Of a stretch of DNA of 20,946 bases, positions 7,461 to 18,116 are shown in pieces (the first letter of the stretch is position 1; each line of letters opens with the position of its first letter). Location: IMG/VR virus record IMGVR_UViG_3300042860_001776, positions 1 through 20,946 of that record; one strand, given 5' to 3'. This stretch comes from a virus. The translations under genes and the position numbers were made by a program. Below the pieces are notes generated by a model. It did no database searches and was not told where the DNA came from. It saw only the letters and a list, made by a program, of their open reading frames with translations.

Positions 7461-7727
7461 TCATAGTTTGTCTTGTTTGTGATCGAGCTTTTCAAGGATG
7501 CGGTCGAGCTTAGAGAAAATCGTCTCCGCGAGCTTGTCGTAGTCGGTCTTGCGCACGTAGTCGCCGATGACTAGCACCTCGATCTTCTGCACCTTGTCGG
7601 CAAGTTCAGAATCGCTTTTCTTGAGGTCACGATGTGAGTCGTACATCCATTTCAAGAAAAAACCAATAGTGATGTTCAACAGCGCGAACGCCGCATTGAT
7701 GAGTGATTGACTGTCCATGGTAGGCAT
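7461..7727 (-). CDS. Second small membrane/coiled-coil protein, possible holin or lysis accessory
   Basis: An 88-residue protein with an N-terminal apolar segment (LINAAFALLNITIGFFLKWM, about 9-28). A long amphipathic region follows: DLKKSDSELADKVQKIEVLV, then GDYVRKTDYDKL and FSKLDRILEKLDHKQDKL. The architecture matches that of the next gene (one membrane anchor, then coiled coil), though the sequences are not obviously alike. The start at 7727 overlaps the stop of the 857-residue gene as TAATG. A second ATG at 7718 is possible, and neither has a good Shine-Dalgarno, so the coupled one is preferred. I recall phage proteins with the KVQxIEVLVxGxYVK pattern near lysis genes, usually annotated as hypothetical. 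A lysis role is inferred from position and topology. Confidence 0.75.
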   Translation of the reverse strand: MPTMDSQSLINAAFALLNITIGFFLKWMYDSHRDLKKSDSELADKVQKIEVLVIGDYVRKTDYDKLAETIFSKLDRILEKLDHKQDKL

Positions 7728-10300
7728 TATGGTGTGTTGACATACGCTGATAGATCATCCGGCGTGTACGTGCCGTTATTCACTATCACCGCACGGCGAT
7801 AGTGTGCAACGCGCGCCGGCTGCGACATATCCCATGGATTGCCGACTTGCCAGTGGTAAACGCCGTGCTTTGCGTACGGAGTCTGATAGGTGGGGTTGTC
7901 CACATAACCAATCGGACCTGTGTAATCAACCACCAACTGACCATTGATCCAAGTCTTAATATACGGATTGTCAAGCGGATCAATAGATACAACCGCTTCA
8001 GTTACCACTGTGAGGTAAGTATTGTTCTTCCACCATCCAGAAGGGGAAGTCATTAGAATGAGATCGGTTGTGGTTCCCACCGAGGGGGTCAGACTGTTGT
8101 TGTACCGCAAAACTAAACGTAATGCACCTGACGTGACATCCATCGAATAAATCGGCTGCAAACTAGCCGTGCCGCCGGCATTCCACTGCATAAGCAATTG
8201 AGCATCGGTCGTGGTTCGCCAGTCTCCCGTAAACACCGCAAACGCATGGTAGAACTTCTGCGCCTGGGGGATGCCATACAAAGCAGAATCGAACGCAGTC
8301 TCGGAGCGGATAGCGCCGGCCGTCGGCGGGTCGTCGTAGACCACCATGCTTGTATACACGTAGGTTCCAGGGCGGACCGGATCAATCTCCCGGCCGAAAC
8401 GCAAGGAACCATACGGGGTGACCGAGCCAGAGATACCCGGCGGAGTAGTCGATGAGAACGACTGAATAATGCCGTAAGCCTGGATATTACCGATGGCCTG
8501 TGAAGCAAACGATGCGGCCGGGTCGAATTCAACCAGAATGTCAGCCGGGTTAATCGGTGTAATGACCGTTGGCACCAATTCCTGGACAAAACCGTACGGG
8601 GTGATGTTGACCGGAGTTGTGATCAATGAATCGCGCGGAAGTTGGTTTACCGCGATCAGGGAAGTATCTGTGTAAGTCGTGTTGGTCGGGATCGTCTGGA
8701 AGCTCGTCCAGTCGGGCATCGTTACACCAGTGTTGATCTGAACGTAGTTAAACGTATTCCGACCATACTGAGTGGCGCCCGCGGTCACCCATTCATTATC
8801 GGCAGCCGTACCATCGGAAGGCAATTTAGCAAGCAACGCTTCGCTGTATGAGGCTACTCCCCCCAATGGTTGCCGAACGTCCGCTATTCCAATATAGCCT
8901 GTCAAGTAGAAGTGCTGTTCATCTTCAGACAGTTTAATGACCCGGTGCCAGGGCCAAAACTGTTGGGGGATACTATTTACGCCGGCGAAAAGCGGCGCGT
9001 TGCTCTGATTTGTGTATTCACCAAAAGTTGTTGTTATGACACTGGGAGAAAACTGAATGGGCAGCAGCACATTGCAATAATCGACAGTCGCATTTTTGTT
9101 GAACTTATAAATGGTAGGGCTTGCTACACCATAATAAGCGGTGTTTCCGGGCAACTCTTGCGCGACAAACCAGAAATTTCCACTGTTGTCGTAAGCAATG
9201 CCCTGCGGAGTTTTGGCCATCTCCCCGGAGCGGGTACCGGTTTGGAGAATTTGTTTAGTCCATGCAATTGCGCCGGTAGACCTATTGTATTTGATTGCCA
9301 CCATTGCCGAAAAGTTTGGCGTGATAGCGTTATTATTGGAGTCGGTCTTGACAATCGTGATGACGCAATCGTCACTGGGCGCAACGCAGCCGGCATAATA
9401 GGTCGGGTATGCCGACCCAAGCAACGAGGGTGGCGGACCAATCGCAGTACTTTGCCACAAGGGCAAACACGACTGATTAAATTTGATGGTACGTACACCC
9501 TTACGTTTGACCACACCACTTTGTACTACGCCCATTTCTTGGACCGCGTATAGGGTGTCATCATCACCAACGCGCAAGTCCATGAAATACGAGAAGTAAG
9601 TAATGCTACTGCCAGAAGTCGGGTCCCCTGCCTGGGGATTTTCGCGCCAGACCGTACTGGAAACAATTGCGCCGGTAGCAGGATTGACCTTGGCTACAAA
9701 ACCATCGTAGTAAGTGATCGGTATCACGCCCGATACAAACTTGCACAATCCCGCAGCGTAGATGTTGCCAAAAGAATCCTGAACCAAGCCGCGGATATAT
9801 GTTGGCGGGGAATTACTGGCCGGCACGCCGGGGGTAACGCCGCCTTGCGGAGCAAGAACTGTCTGCCAAATCACATTGCCAGTACTGGCATTGACGGCCA
9901 CAAGCGCCGACTTGAAGCTACCGCCCTGTTGTTGCCTTGTAAAGTTTACGACGCTAAATATCAAGTGTCCGGTGAGCACGCACTGGAATGGGAATTGAAT
10001 GTAGACGCTGCTGCCGCCACCGGTGGTGTAGGCATATCGCTTCATCCAAACAATGGTGCCATCCGATTGAATGCGTGCGATTGCGGAAGACACCGTGCTG
10101 CCGTTGTTCCAAAGCCCAGACGCAAAAACGTCATTGGATCCATCCGTAGTCTCACCAATAAAAAGCCAATTAAATTGGCCGCTAGAGGTGAATGATGCGT
10201 CTGTTTGATTGGCGAAGTACGAGCCTGGAAACGAAGGCGCCGGCGGCGGAATGTCATCATCCGCTGCGCACATCAACAAACGAAAGGTGGTCGGATCCAT
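7727..10300 (-). CDS. Host-recognition protein: propeller-type repeats plus polysaccharide-lyase-like C-terminal domain
   Basis: An 857-residue protein starting MDPTTFRLLMCAADDDIPPP. Residues of about 40-480 contain repeated units of PQQ/quinoprotein propeller type, each ending in a pattern like IARIQSDGTIVWMKRY, LVAVNASTGNVIWQTVL, AKVNPATGAIVSSTVW or AIKYNRSTGAIAWTKQIL. The C-terminal part (about 635-850) resembles a jelly-roll lectin/lyase fold of the heparin lyase I-like polysaccharide lyase family. It shows LRFGREIDPVRPGTYVY, then IRSETAF, then KTWINGQLVVDYTGPIGYVD, and finally YAKHGVYHW. I infer a distal tail fibre or spike that binds, and possibly cleaves, a surface polysaccharide. The catalytic residues cannot be fixed by eye. 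It lies between a fibre-type gene and the lysis cassette. A LamG-type binding module is the alternative reading. Confidence 0.72.
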   Translation of the reverse strand: MDPTTFRLLMCAADDDIPPPAPSFPGSYFANQTDASFTSSGQFNWLFIGETTDGSNDVFASGLWNNGSTVSSAIARIQSDGTIVWMKRYAYTTGGGSSVYIQFPFQCVLTGHLIFSVVNFTRQQQGGSFKSALVAVNASTGNVIWQTVLAPQGGVTPGVPASNSPPTYIRGLVQDSFGNIYAAGLCKFVSGVIPITYYDGFVAKVNPATGAIVSSTVWRENPQAGDPTSGSSITYFSYFMDLRVGDDDTLYAVQEMGVVQSGVVKRKGVRTIKFNQSCLPLWQSTAIGPPPSLLGSAYPTYYAGCVAPSDDCVITIVKTDSNNNAITPNFSAMVAIKYNRSTGAIAWTKQILQTGTRSGEMAKTPQGIAYDNSGNFWFVAQELPGNTAYYGVASPTIYKFNKNATVDYCNVLLPIQFSPSVITTTFGEYTNQSNAPLFAGVNSIPQQFWPWHRVIKLSEDEQHFYLTGYIGIADVRQPLGGVASYSEALLAKLPSDGTAADNEWVTAGATQYGRNTFNYVQINTGVTMPDWTSFQTIPTNTTYTDTSLIAVNQLPRDSLITTPVNITPYGFVQELVPTVITPINPADILVEFDPAASFASQAIGNIQAYGIIQSFSSTTPPGISGSVTPYGSLRFGREIDPVRPGTYVYTSMVVYDDPPTAGAIRSETAFDSALYGIPQAQKFYHAFAVFTGDWRTTTDAQLLMQWNAGGTASLQPIYSMDVTSGALRLVLRYNNSLTPSVGTTTDLILMTSPSGWWKNNTYLTVVTEAVVSIDPLDNPYIKTWINGQLVVDYTGPIGYVDNPTYQTPYAKHGVYHWQVGNPWDMSQPARVAHYRRAVIVNNGTYTPDDLSAYVNTP

Positions 10301-10307
10301 TTATGAC

Positions 10308-10787
10308 TCAAACGTAGTTAAGCAAAGAGCCCGCGTGCCAAGTCGAACCACCATCCGTGGTCACAAACATGAACAGCGAAGTTTTGCCGGTTTCCGGAGC
10401 CGGCGTGACGTTCTTCGGCCACTTGACCGCCGCAGGCCAAGTAATTGTACCAGAAGTATACGCCACTTCAATCGTCATGGAGTAGTTGATGGGGAATGCA
10501 GGCACGTTCGTAAATGAGAACGACGCCGCGCCGGCAACCGTGATGGTGAAGTATTGACCCAGAGAACAATCCACCACCGGCGTAAGAATGGGAATGGTGT
10601 AGTAGGTGACCCCACCACCACCTCCGCCGGTAAACTCTTGCACTACCCCGGACGCGTCCTTGTAATACAGCTTGCCATCTTCATAGTTCAGCGCCATTTC
10701 TCCGTTCTGGAGGTTGGCCGCGAGCGGAACAGCAGCGGGTGTGTTGCTCCGATAAAGTTGGATAGCGGTGTATCCTGGTTGAGCCAT
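10308..10787 (-). CDS. Short tail-fibre-type protein
   Basis: A 159-residue protein. The first 52 residues (QLYRSNTPAAVPLAANLQNG, then EMALNYEDGKLYYKDASGVV) follow the N-terminal module seen at the start of many phage fibre and appendage proteins, where L..GE.A.N..DGKLYYK is the core. A Gly linker of six residues (about 54-59) leads into a beta-rich C-terminal domain with FTNVPAFPINYSMTIEVAYT and WPAAVKWPKNVTPAPETGKT, ending in a Trp-His (STWHAGSLLNYV). A strong AGGAGA Shine-Dalgarno precedes the ATG. It is likely a fibre tip, adaptor or small receptor-binding appendage. It sits between the glycosyltransferase and the 857-residue protein. No enzyme motif is visible. Confidence 0.8.
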   Translation of the reverse strand: MAQPGYTAIQLYRSNTPAAVPLAANLQNGEMALNYEDGKLYYKDASGVVQEFTGGGGGGVTYYTIPILTPVVDCSLGQYFTITVAGAASFSFTNVPAFPINYSMTIEVAYTSGTITWPAAVKWPKNVTPAPETGKTSLFMFVTTDGGSTWHAGSLLNYV

Positions 10788-10799
10788 TTCTTTCTCCTG

Positions 10800-11870
10800 T
10801 TAAGCTGCCTTGGGCAGCTTCTCTCCCGTATACCAAGCAAGATTGTCGATTAGCCGCGGATTGCCGGGATCAAGCTCCAAGGCCTTCTTGCCGTGCTCAA
10901 TCGCCTCATCGGGGCGGCCGGTGTAGTAGGCCGCCAGAGCGGCCAGATCGTGCGGTTCCGGGCCCCAGGCCGCGGGATCGCGTGTGTGCACATGCACGTC
11001 AGTACTGATGCCCAGGCAGCGCATGGCGGCCGTGTAGCATCCTTGCCAGTCCTTCTGCGCGTAGTAGATCCTGGCAAGCGTCATCCAAGGGTCGCGGCAG
11101 TTCAGAACCGTAGTGCACGCACGTCGAGCCCACATGGCCGCCATAGTGGGTCTTTCCAGGGCTTGGTGGGCCGTTGCCATCATGCGCATGATGCACGCGC
11201 GCTCATGGTCCCAAGTGGCCTCCGGATTGCTCAGATAGGCCTGGGCCGCGAGAATGCCTTCTTCCCATTTCTGGGTGTACATTAATTCGCGGGCGAAGTA
11301 GAAAGCCATGCGCTGACAGTACTTGTTTTCCTGGGTTGCCGCCCGCAACAGTTCCAGATAGTTGCTGCGACTCTTGGTCGGATCCGGATAGTGCGTCACC
11401 AGGACTTTGCCGGTGGTTGCCAACTTCTCCACAGTCCGCGGATCGGGGTACACATATTCATGGCAAGCATGCTTCCAGAAGTACCCGTGGCGCGCGTGGA
11501 TCTTGTCGTAGTAAAACGCATTCTCCTTACTCCACTGATACATATAACCGACGCGAGTCACCCCTTCGGTCCACAACTTTTCCACCTCCTGGCGCCACCC
11601 AGGCTCCAGGACTTCATCCAGGTCTAGGCTCACGCACACGTCAATGTCGGCCGGCACGAGCGCCAGGGCAGCGTCCCGGGCCTTGTCAAAGCGCCAGGGC
11701 TTCACGGAGATGGTGTGCACCTCCGCGCCGTGCTCCCGGGCCTTCTGCACTGTGTTGTCGGTGGACCCTGTGTCCGCAATCAGAACGAGGTCCGCCTCCT
11801 TGGCGGATTCGCAAAACCTTTCTACAAAGGCCTCTTCGTTCTTGGCAATCGCGTAGACCGCAATTTTCAT
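10800..11870 (-). CDS. Family 2 glycosyltransferase with TPR-like C-terminal region
   Basis: A 356-residue protein. Residues 1-105 are a GT2-type (GT-A fold) nucleotide-sugar-binding domain: MKIAVYAIAKNEEAFVERFC with the family's Lys-Asn-Glu (10-12), LIADTGSTDNT (30-40), FDKARDAAL (61-69), and the metal-binding Asp-Leu-Asp at 83-85 within CVSLDLDEVLEPGW. From about 170 the protein is helical and repeat-like, ending in a recognisable TPR unit (YYTGRPDEAIEHGKKALELD, about 313-332). It would transfer a sugar from a nucleotide donor; the acceptor is unknown. It begins one base after the stop of the giant fibre gene and precedes another fibre gene, so a virion fibre acceptor is plausible. Modification of host surface glycans is the alternative. 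It is visibly more G+C-rich than the upstream gene. Confidence 0.88.
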   Translation of the reverse strand: MKIAVYAIAKNEEAFVERFCESAKEADLVLIADTGSTDNTVQKAREHGAEVHTISVKPWRFDKARDAALALVPADIDVCVSLDLDEVLEPGWRQEVEKLWTEGVTRVGYMYQWSKENAFYYDKIHARHGYFWKHACHEYVYPDPRTVEKLATTGKVLVTHYPDPTKSRSNYLELLRAATQENKYCQRMAFYFARELMYTQKWEEGILAAQAYLSNPEATWDHERACIMRMMATAHQALERPTMAAMWARRACTTVLNCRDPWMTLARIYYAQKDWQGCYTAAMRCLGISTDVHVHTRDPAAWGPEPHDLAALAAYYTGRPDEAIEHGKKALELDPGNPRLIDNLAWYTGEKLPKAA

Positions 11871-11871
11871 G

Positions 11872-14800
11872 TCATGCCCAGTTCATGAAAGAGAGAAACT
11901 GATTGCCGGCGACCGGCGCGTTTTGGAAAATCCAATTGGTGTTATTGCCGCCATCCGTAGAGTTAGCGCCGGCATACCAAACCGATCCGTTTGCTGTGCT
12001 TCCAGTGGAATAACTGATGTTCATGTAATTACATGAAATTGTCGTACTGGCGTTGTTGGCGATAAAAGTATGAGCAGAGAGTGATGTGGATCCCACCGTC
12101 ACCAAATTTCCGGGAGTGCCCAAAAACTCTAAAGTTTGAACGCGGTAATTCCGAGCGGATTGGAAAGTGAATGTCGCCGGTGACACCAAATTTTTGAAAC
12201 TATAAACATAGCATGAACCGCTTACCGTCAAGGCGCCCGCTCCGGCATTACACATTCGCGGCCATGTCATATTGGAAAAATCGCCTGGAGTCGCAGTTTT
12301 AGCACTGGCGCTTGTAAAGTTGATCTGCCCGGTTGCGGCGCCAGAAATTGTAAAGGAGGCTCCGGCGGCGCTAGGTGAAAATGCAGTTCCGGACCCGTTT
12401 ATGGTCCAGACACTGCTTCCAAAAGTAATGCTTGAACTTGTGTCTACAGTTGATATATTAAACGCTTGATCAATTGTTAAATTAAAACTATTGGTATTGA
12501 AACTTCCCGCGGACATGCTTAGTCCGTTAGATATGTACATTGCGTCACCCAAAACAACAGTGCCCGTTTGAGTGCCGTTGTTGCTGTCCCCAATTCGTAT
12601 TGGAAATGGTAGGGATTTTCCGTTTGAGGTGATTGTGCTAGTAAGTCCCGTGAATGCTATAAAATAGGTTGTGTTAGTTGTGGTGGTAAGGGTCATGCCA
12701 CTTGAAAACGTGACATTCCCCGTAAAAGTACGACCGCTAGAACTACCGGCACTAAGCGTGCCGCTAAAACCGGTAAAGTCAACATCGCCATAACCATAGC
12801 TATTAGCACTAAAAGTAACGGTATCCGTGCCTGCGTTAATATAAAAATGCAATCGGAGGCTTGGAACTGGCGCGGCACCTAATGAGAAGGTGCGCGTGCC
12901 AGTAGAGCCAGAGTAGGTAAACTCCATGCGGCTAGTTCCGGTCACCGTAAAGTTAGTTGCGATGCCCACATTAAATACGGTCGCCGCGTTGCCCGTAATA
13001 GCGAATTTCGACCCTGTTCCAAAGGTAAGATTTCGCACACCGGAGCCGGTTGAAGAAAATATAGGGGCTGTGACTGTCTGGTTAGAACCTAGATTAAAAT
13101 TGCCAACTAAGAGTGAGAAGTAGTTACCGGCAGTGCTGTTGTCAATTGTAAAATCGCCAACAAGCGTGAACGTCGTAGTTGATGTGGCGTTAACTTCCCA
13201 TCGGTTTTTTAACGTGCGGTTATTTGTGGTGACAGTAAAGGACTCACCCGCATAACCAAATAAAGTATGAGTTGAGCCACTTGTGGCAAACGACATGCCC
13301 GTAGAGAAAGTTGGCTGAGATACGTACCAAGTGGTACTACCAAGCGTCCCGGAAAATCCGGTGAAATCAACAATCCGAGTATAAGCAGTACCAAAAAGGA
13401 TTGTATCCGTTCCTGCGGTAATGTAGATGTTGGGGTTGTTTGCCGCAACCGCACCAGTAAAAGAGCCCGTAATTGTGCGATTTCCAGTTGCGCCGGAGTA
13501 TGTAAAATTAAACCGGTTGGTGCCCGTATAGGTCAGGTTGGTGCTATTAGAAGTTGTGAATACGGTTGTGCCATTCCCAAACAAGCTAATCTGACTTCCG
13601 GCAGTCGAAAAGTTGATATTGCGTACGTTGCTGTTAGTACTGGAGAATCGTGCGTGTGTGAACACAAACCCGTTAAGGTCGATTGTGCCGTTGGTCAGGG
13701 TGAGAGTGCGCGCGGTTACGTTGGTTGTGGTGAACGTAAGATTGGACGTGAGACGGAATGTGCCCCCTACTCCGTCCATTGTAAAATTATAAGGTAGCGC
13801 CGGACCCGCATTTGTGAGAGTCCGGGCTGTTGCATTTGTGGACCCACAAGTCAGGGTGGCCGTTGAATCCACATATGAGGCGATATTGGCGCCAAGGGTC
13901 ACATCCCCGTAAAAAATGAATGTGGAGGAGTATGTGAAAGCCCCGCAAGTCAACCCGCTGAGGTCCCAGTTACGGACGTTCGTACTGCCTTGTCCGAAAG
14001 TGTTTGCGCCCATGTTGGCCGAAACCACAAAATTGTGTGCGTTAGTCTCAGTAAGTCCAGTGTTGTTATTGACAAGGGAAACTACCGCAAACGCGCCTGT
14101 GCCGGAATATGTGAGCACTCCGGATCCGGTCCATGTGTAGTTCGTGGCGTTTGAGAAGTTAAAAATGCCACTGATATAGCCGGAATTGGGTGTGATTGTG
14201 AACGAGCCGCCGGTGCCGTAGGTCAGATTTTTTGTTTCGGCTGACGTTAAAAGATACTGACCGGGAAAGGTCAGGGCGAATCCATTTAGGTCAATCGTAC
14301 CCGCTACCAAAGTCCATTCTTGCGCGGTTGTTGAAGTCCAATTGTTTTGCAATTGAAATTTGGCCCCGGCAGCACGTGCGTTGATATATGGGCGGACTCC
14401 CGCATTGTATGAAGTTGGACAAGTCCAAGTCGTGGTGCCCGCGCCCTGAAAATTAATCGTGGAAACGCCGGACATAGTAATGTTGGCATTTACATTTATG
14501 CCGCCATTCGTTCCGCCCATATAAAAGAATTGGCTATTCAGGGCAATCGTCAAAGACAGGGTTCTTGCGCTGCAATCCAGCGTGGAACATGCCATTTGCG
14601 CATTGGTCGTGAGTGTTAGGGTTGTGCCGGCCGCACCTGTGTTGTTATCAATGATAACGGTGTCTTGCCCCAGGGGGTAGTTGTTTACAGACGCGCCGCC
14701 GCCAGATGTAGTCGCCCACCGTGTGGTAGCAGTCCAGTTTCCGGTGCCGCCCACTGCATAAACAGTCTTGGGGGTTGTAAAAGTTACGCCAGTACAGTTG

Positions 14801-15837
14801 CCAAAATCGCCAATACTGGTGCCTGTGACCGGCGCGCCGGCGCCCGTAAAGTTACAATTGCGGATGTTTACATCGTTAAAGTTGTATGTGGCGGCACTTA
14901 TTGTATTGTTGGGGGCGGCAATGTCGGCTGAACAAAAAAACGTCCGAGTTGCACGATCGACCGAAGCAGTAATAGAGAATGTGCCTGAGCAATTGACAGA
15001 AACTCCGGAAGCCAGTTCGACACGTATGTAAGATCCGGGACTTGAAACGGTTGGACCATTGATTGTTAGATTTCTACAATTTAGCGTAGTGTTAAAACCG
15101 GTAGGGTTGGTGGAAGTAGAGCGGGTAATAACTACATCATACCAAGTAAGACCGCTATTCCAGTTAAGGGTGGTGTTGGTGCCGGTTGAAACGATCGTCG
15201 ATGTTCCCACGTTGAACGTGAGATTAGTAATGGTGCCAAAACTGACTGAAAATAAGCTGTTGCCAAGGGTAATGGTGGAAGACCCGAGCGTGAGTGTTCG
15301 CACGTTCGAGTTGCTACTGCCAATGCCGCCGGTCACGATATTAAAATTTGCGGTGTTTAATGACCCCGCGGTAAGAGTAATAGTGCCGGAACCTTGTGTT
15401 AAGGCACTTCCCAGGGACCACCCCCCGCCCACGCCGTTAAAAACTATGTCTACGCTGCCGAAGTTCACCCCGTTGGTGGTAACGGTCTTTCCTGTGGTGG
15501 TGGCAGTAAAGTTGATCGTGGATGCGCCTGAAACAACAAAGTTTGTTGCCGGAAGCGTCATGCTCCCGAAAACAGTCAAGTTGGAACCCACTGATAGGGT
15601 CATCGTGCCGTCAAGCGCGCCACCACCTCCGCCGGTGGTGAAGTCACCGCACGCCGCGGATGTGCCGACGGTGACCGTGAATGCGCCGGTGCCGGTGTTG
15701 CTATTGGCGTCGAAGATGACGTTATCGGCAGTCGTGGGCGCGCTCGCGCCACTGGCGCCACCACTGGTGGCTGACCAGTTGGTGGTGCTAGTGTTGTTCC
15801 ACGTGCCGCTGCCGCCGACCCAATACCTATCAGCCAT
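11872..15837 (-). CDS. Giant repeat-rich tail fibre / adhesin-like protein
   Basis: A 1,321-residue protein, extremely rich in Thr, Ser, Asn and Gly and nearly all predicted beta. The start, MADRYWVGGSGTWNNTSTTN, is a module I recall at the head of long phage fibre proteins. The C-terminus has CNYMNISYSTGSTANGSVWY followed by AGANSTDGGNNTNWIF (about 1,260-1,300), another recurring end module. In between, a motif of the type GTIDLNGF...SxxSNVRNLTFG recurs, with anchors near residues 512, 717, 912 and 1,109 and a degenerate earlier copy near 165. That fits stacked beta-solenoid or sandwich repeats. No signal peptide or catalytic motif was seen. The ATG overlaps the previous stop as TAATG. It probably forms a long receptor-binding fibre. 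The function is inferred from composition and neighbours. Confidence 0.8.
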   Translation of the reverse strand: MADRYWVGGSGTWNNTSTTNWSATSGGASGASAPTTADNVIFDANSNTGTGAFTVTVGTSAACGDFTTGGGGGALDGTMTLSVGSNLTVFGSMTLPATNFVVSGASTINFTATTTGKTVTTNGVNFGSVDIVFNGVGGGWSLGSALTQGSGTITLTAGSLNTANFNIVTGGIGSSNSNVRTLTLGSSTITLGNSLFSVSFGTITNLTFNVGTSTIVSTGTNTTLNWNSGLTWYDVVITRSTSTNPTGFNTTLNCRNLTINGPTVSSPGSYIRVELASGVSVNCSGTFSITASVDRATRTFFCSADIAAPNNTISAATYNFNDVNIRNCNFTGAGAPVTGTSIGDFGNCTGVTFTTPKTVYAVGGTGNWTATTRWATTSGGGASVNNYPLGQDTVIIDNNTGAAGTTLTLTTNAQMACSTLDCSARTLSLTIALNSQFFYMGGTNGGINVNANITMSGVSTINFQGAGTTTWTCPTSYNAGVRPYINARAAGAKFQLQNNWTSTTAQEWTLVAGTIDLNGFALTFPGQYLLTSAETKNLTYGTGGSFTITPNSGYISGIFNFSNATNYTWTGSGVLTYSGTGAFAVVSLVNNNTGLTETNAHNFVVSANMGANTFGQGSTNVRNWDLSGLTCGAFTYSSTFIFYGDVTLGANIASYVDSTATLTCGSTNATARTLTNAGPALPYNFTMDGVGGTFRLTSNLTFTTTNVTARTLTLTNGTIDLNGFVFTHARFSSTNSNVRNINFSTAGSQISLFGNGTTVFTTSNSTNLTYTGTNRFNFTYSGATGNRTITGSFTGAVAANNPNIYITAGTDTILFGTAYTRIVDFTGFSGTLGSTTWYVSQPTFSTGMSFATSGSTHTLFGYAGESFTVTTNNRTLKNRWEVNATSTTTFTLVGDFTIDNSTAGNYFSLLVGNFNLGSNQTVTAPIFSSTGSGVRNLTFGTGSKFAITGNAATVFNVGIATNFTVTGTSRMEFTYSGSTGTRTFSLGAAPVPSLRLHFYINAGTDTVTFSANSYGYGDVDFTGFSGTLSAGSSSGRTFTGNVTFSSGMTLTTTTNTTYFIAFTGLTSTITSNGKSLPFPIRIGDSNNGTQTGTVVLGDAMYISNGLSMSAGSFNTNSFNLTIDQAFNISTVDTSSSITFGSSVWTINGSGTAFSPSAAGASFTISGAATGQINFTSASAKTATPGDFSNMTWPRMCNAGAGALTVSGSCYVYSFKNLVSPATFTFQSARNYRVQTLEFLGTPGNLVTVGSTSLSAHTFIANNASTTISCNYMNISYSTGSTANGSVWYAGANSTDGGNNTNWIFQNAPVAGNQFLSFMNWA
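12465..13651 (-). repeat. Two adjacent diverged copies of a ~196-residue coding repeat in the giant fibre
   Basis: Copy A (about 13064-13651, residues 729-924) begins RFSSTNSNVRNINFSTAGSQ. Copy B (about 12465-13063, residues 925 onward) begins IFSSTGSGVRNLTFGTGSKF. Both continue in the same order with a YSG(A/S)TG(N/T)RT segment, then a (Y)I(T/N)AGTDT segment, then VDFTGFSGTL, then a F(S)(T/S)GM segment. The next boundary motif closes each copy. The similarity is at protein level; the DNA copies are clearly diverged. Boundaries are approximate. Confidence 0.7.
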
Positions 15838-16019
15838 TAGACCACCTCTTGCGGATCAACCGGTTGAGACATTGCCACGATTTGATTGAGCCAATTATTG
15901 AGACGTTCCTGCTTCATGGCATCAATCTCCTGGTCGGTGAGCGTGTGATCATCCGGCAAATAAATTGCATCCCGGAAAGTGCCATACTGGGTGTTATACT
16001 CAAAAATGATCTGCTGCAT
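15837..16019 (-). CDS. Small fibre-associated hypothetical protein
   Basis: A 60-residue protein starting MQQIIFEYNTQYGTFRDAIY. The second half is helical and charged (DQEIDAMKQERLNNWLNQIV), and it ends PVDPQEVV. A strong GGAGG Shine-Dalgarno lies inside the last codons of the collagen-like fibre gene, and the ATG directly follows that gene's TAA. Its own stop overlaps the start of the giant fibre as TAATG. Similar short EYNT.YG.F.DAI.L.DDH proteins occur, as I recall, next to fibre genes in other phages, with no assigned role. A fibre chaperone or small fibre-junction protein is possible from the position between two fibre genes and the coupling. There is no membrane segment or cysteine. Confidence 0.82.
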   Translation of the reverse strand: MQQIIFEYNTQYGTFRDAIYLPDDHTLTDQEIDAMKQERLNNWLNQIVAMSQPVDPQEVV

Positions 16020-18115
<2,096 letters not shown>

Positions 18116-18116
18116 A

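Noticed and set aside
15059-15889. 276-residue plus-strand open frame
   Set aside because: Antisense to the giant fibre and the 60-residue gene. It is Val/Pro-rich, as expected from the complement of Thr/Asn/Gly codons, and has no context.
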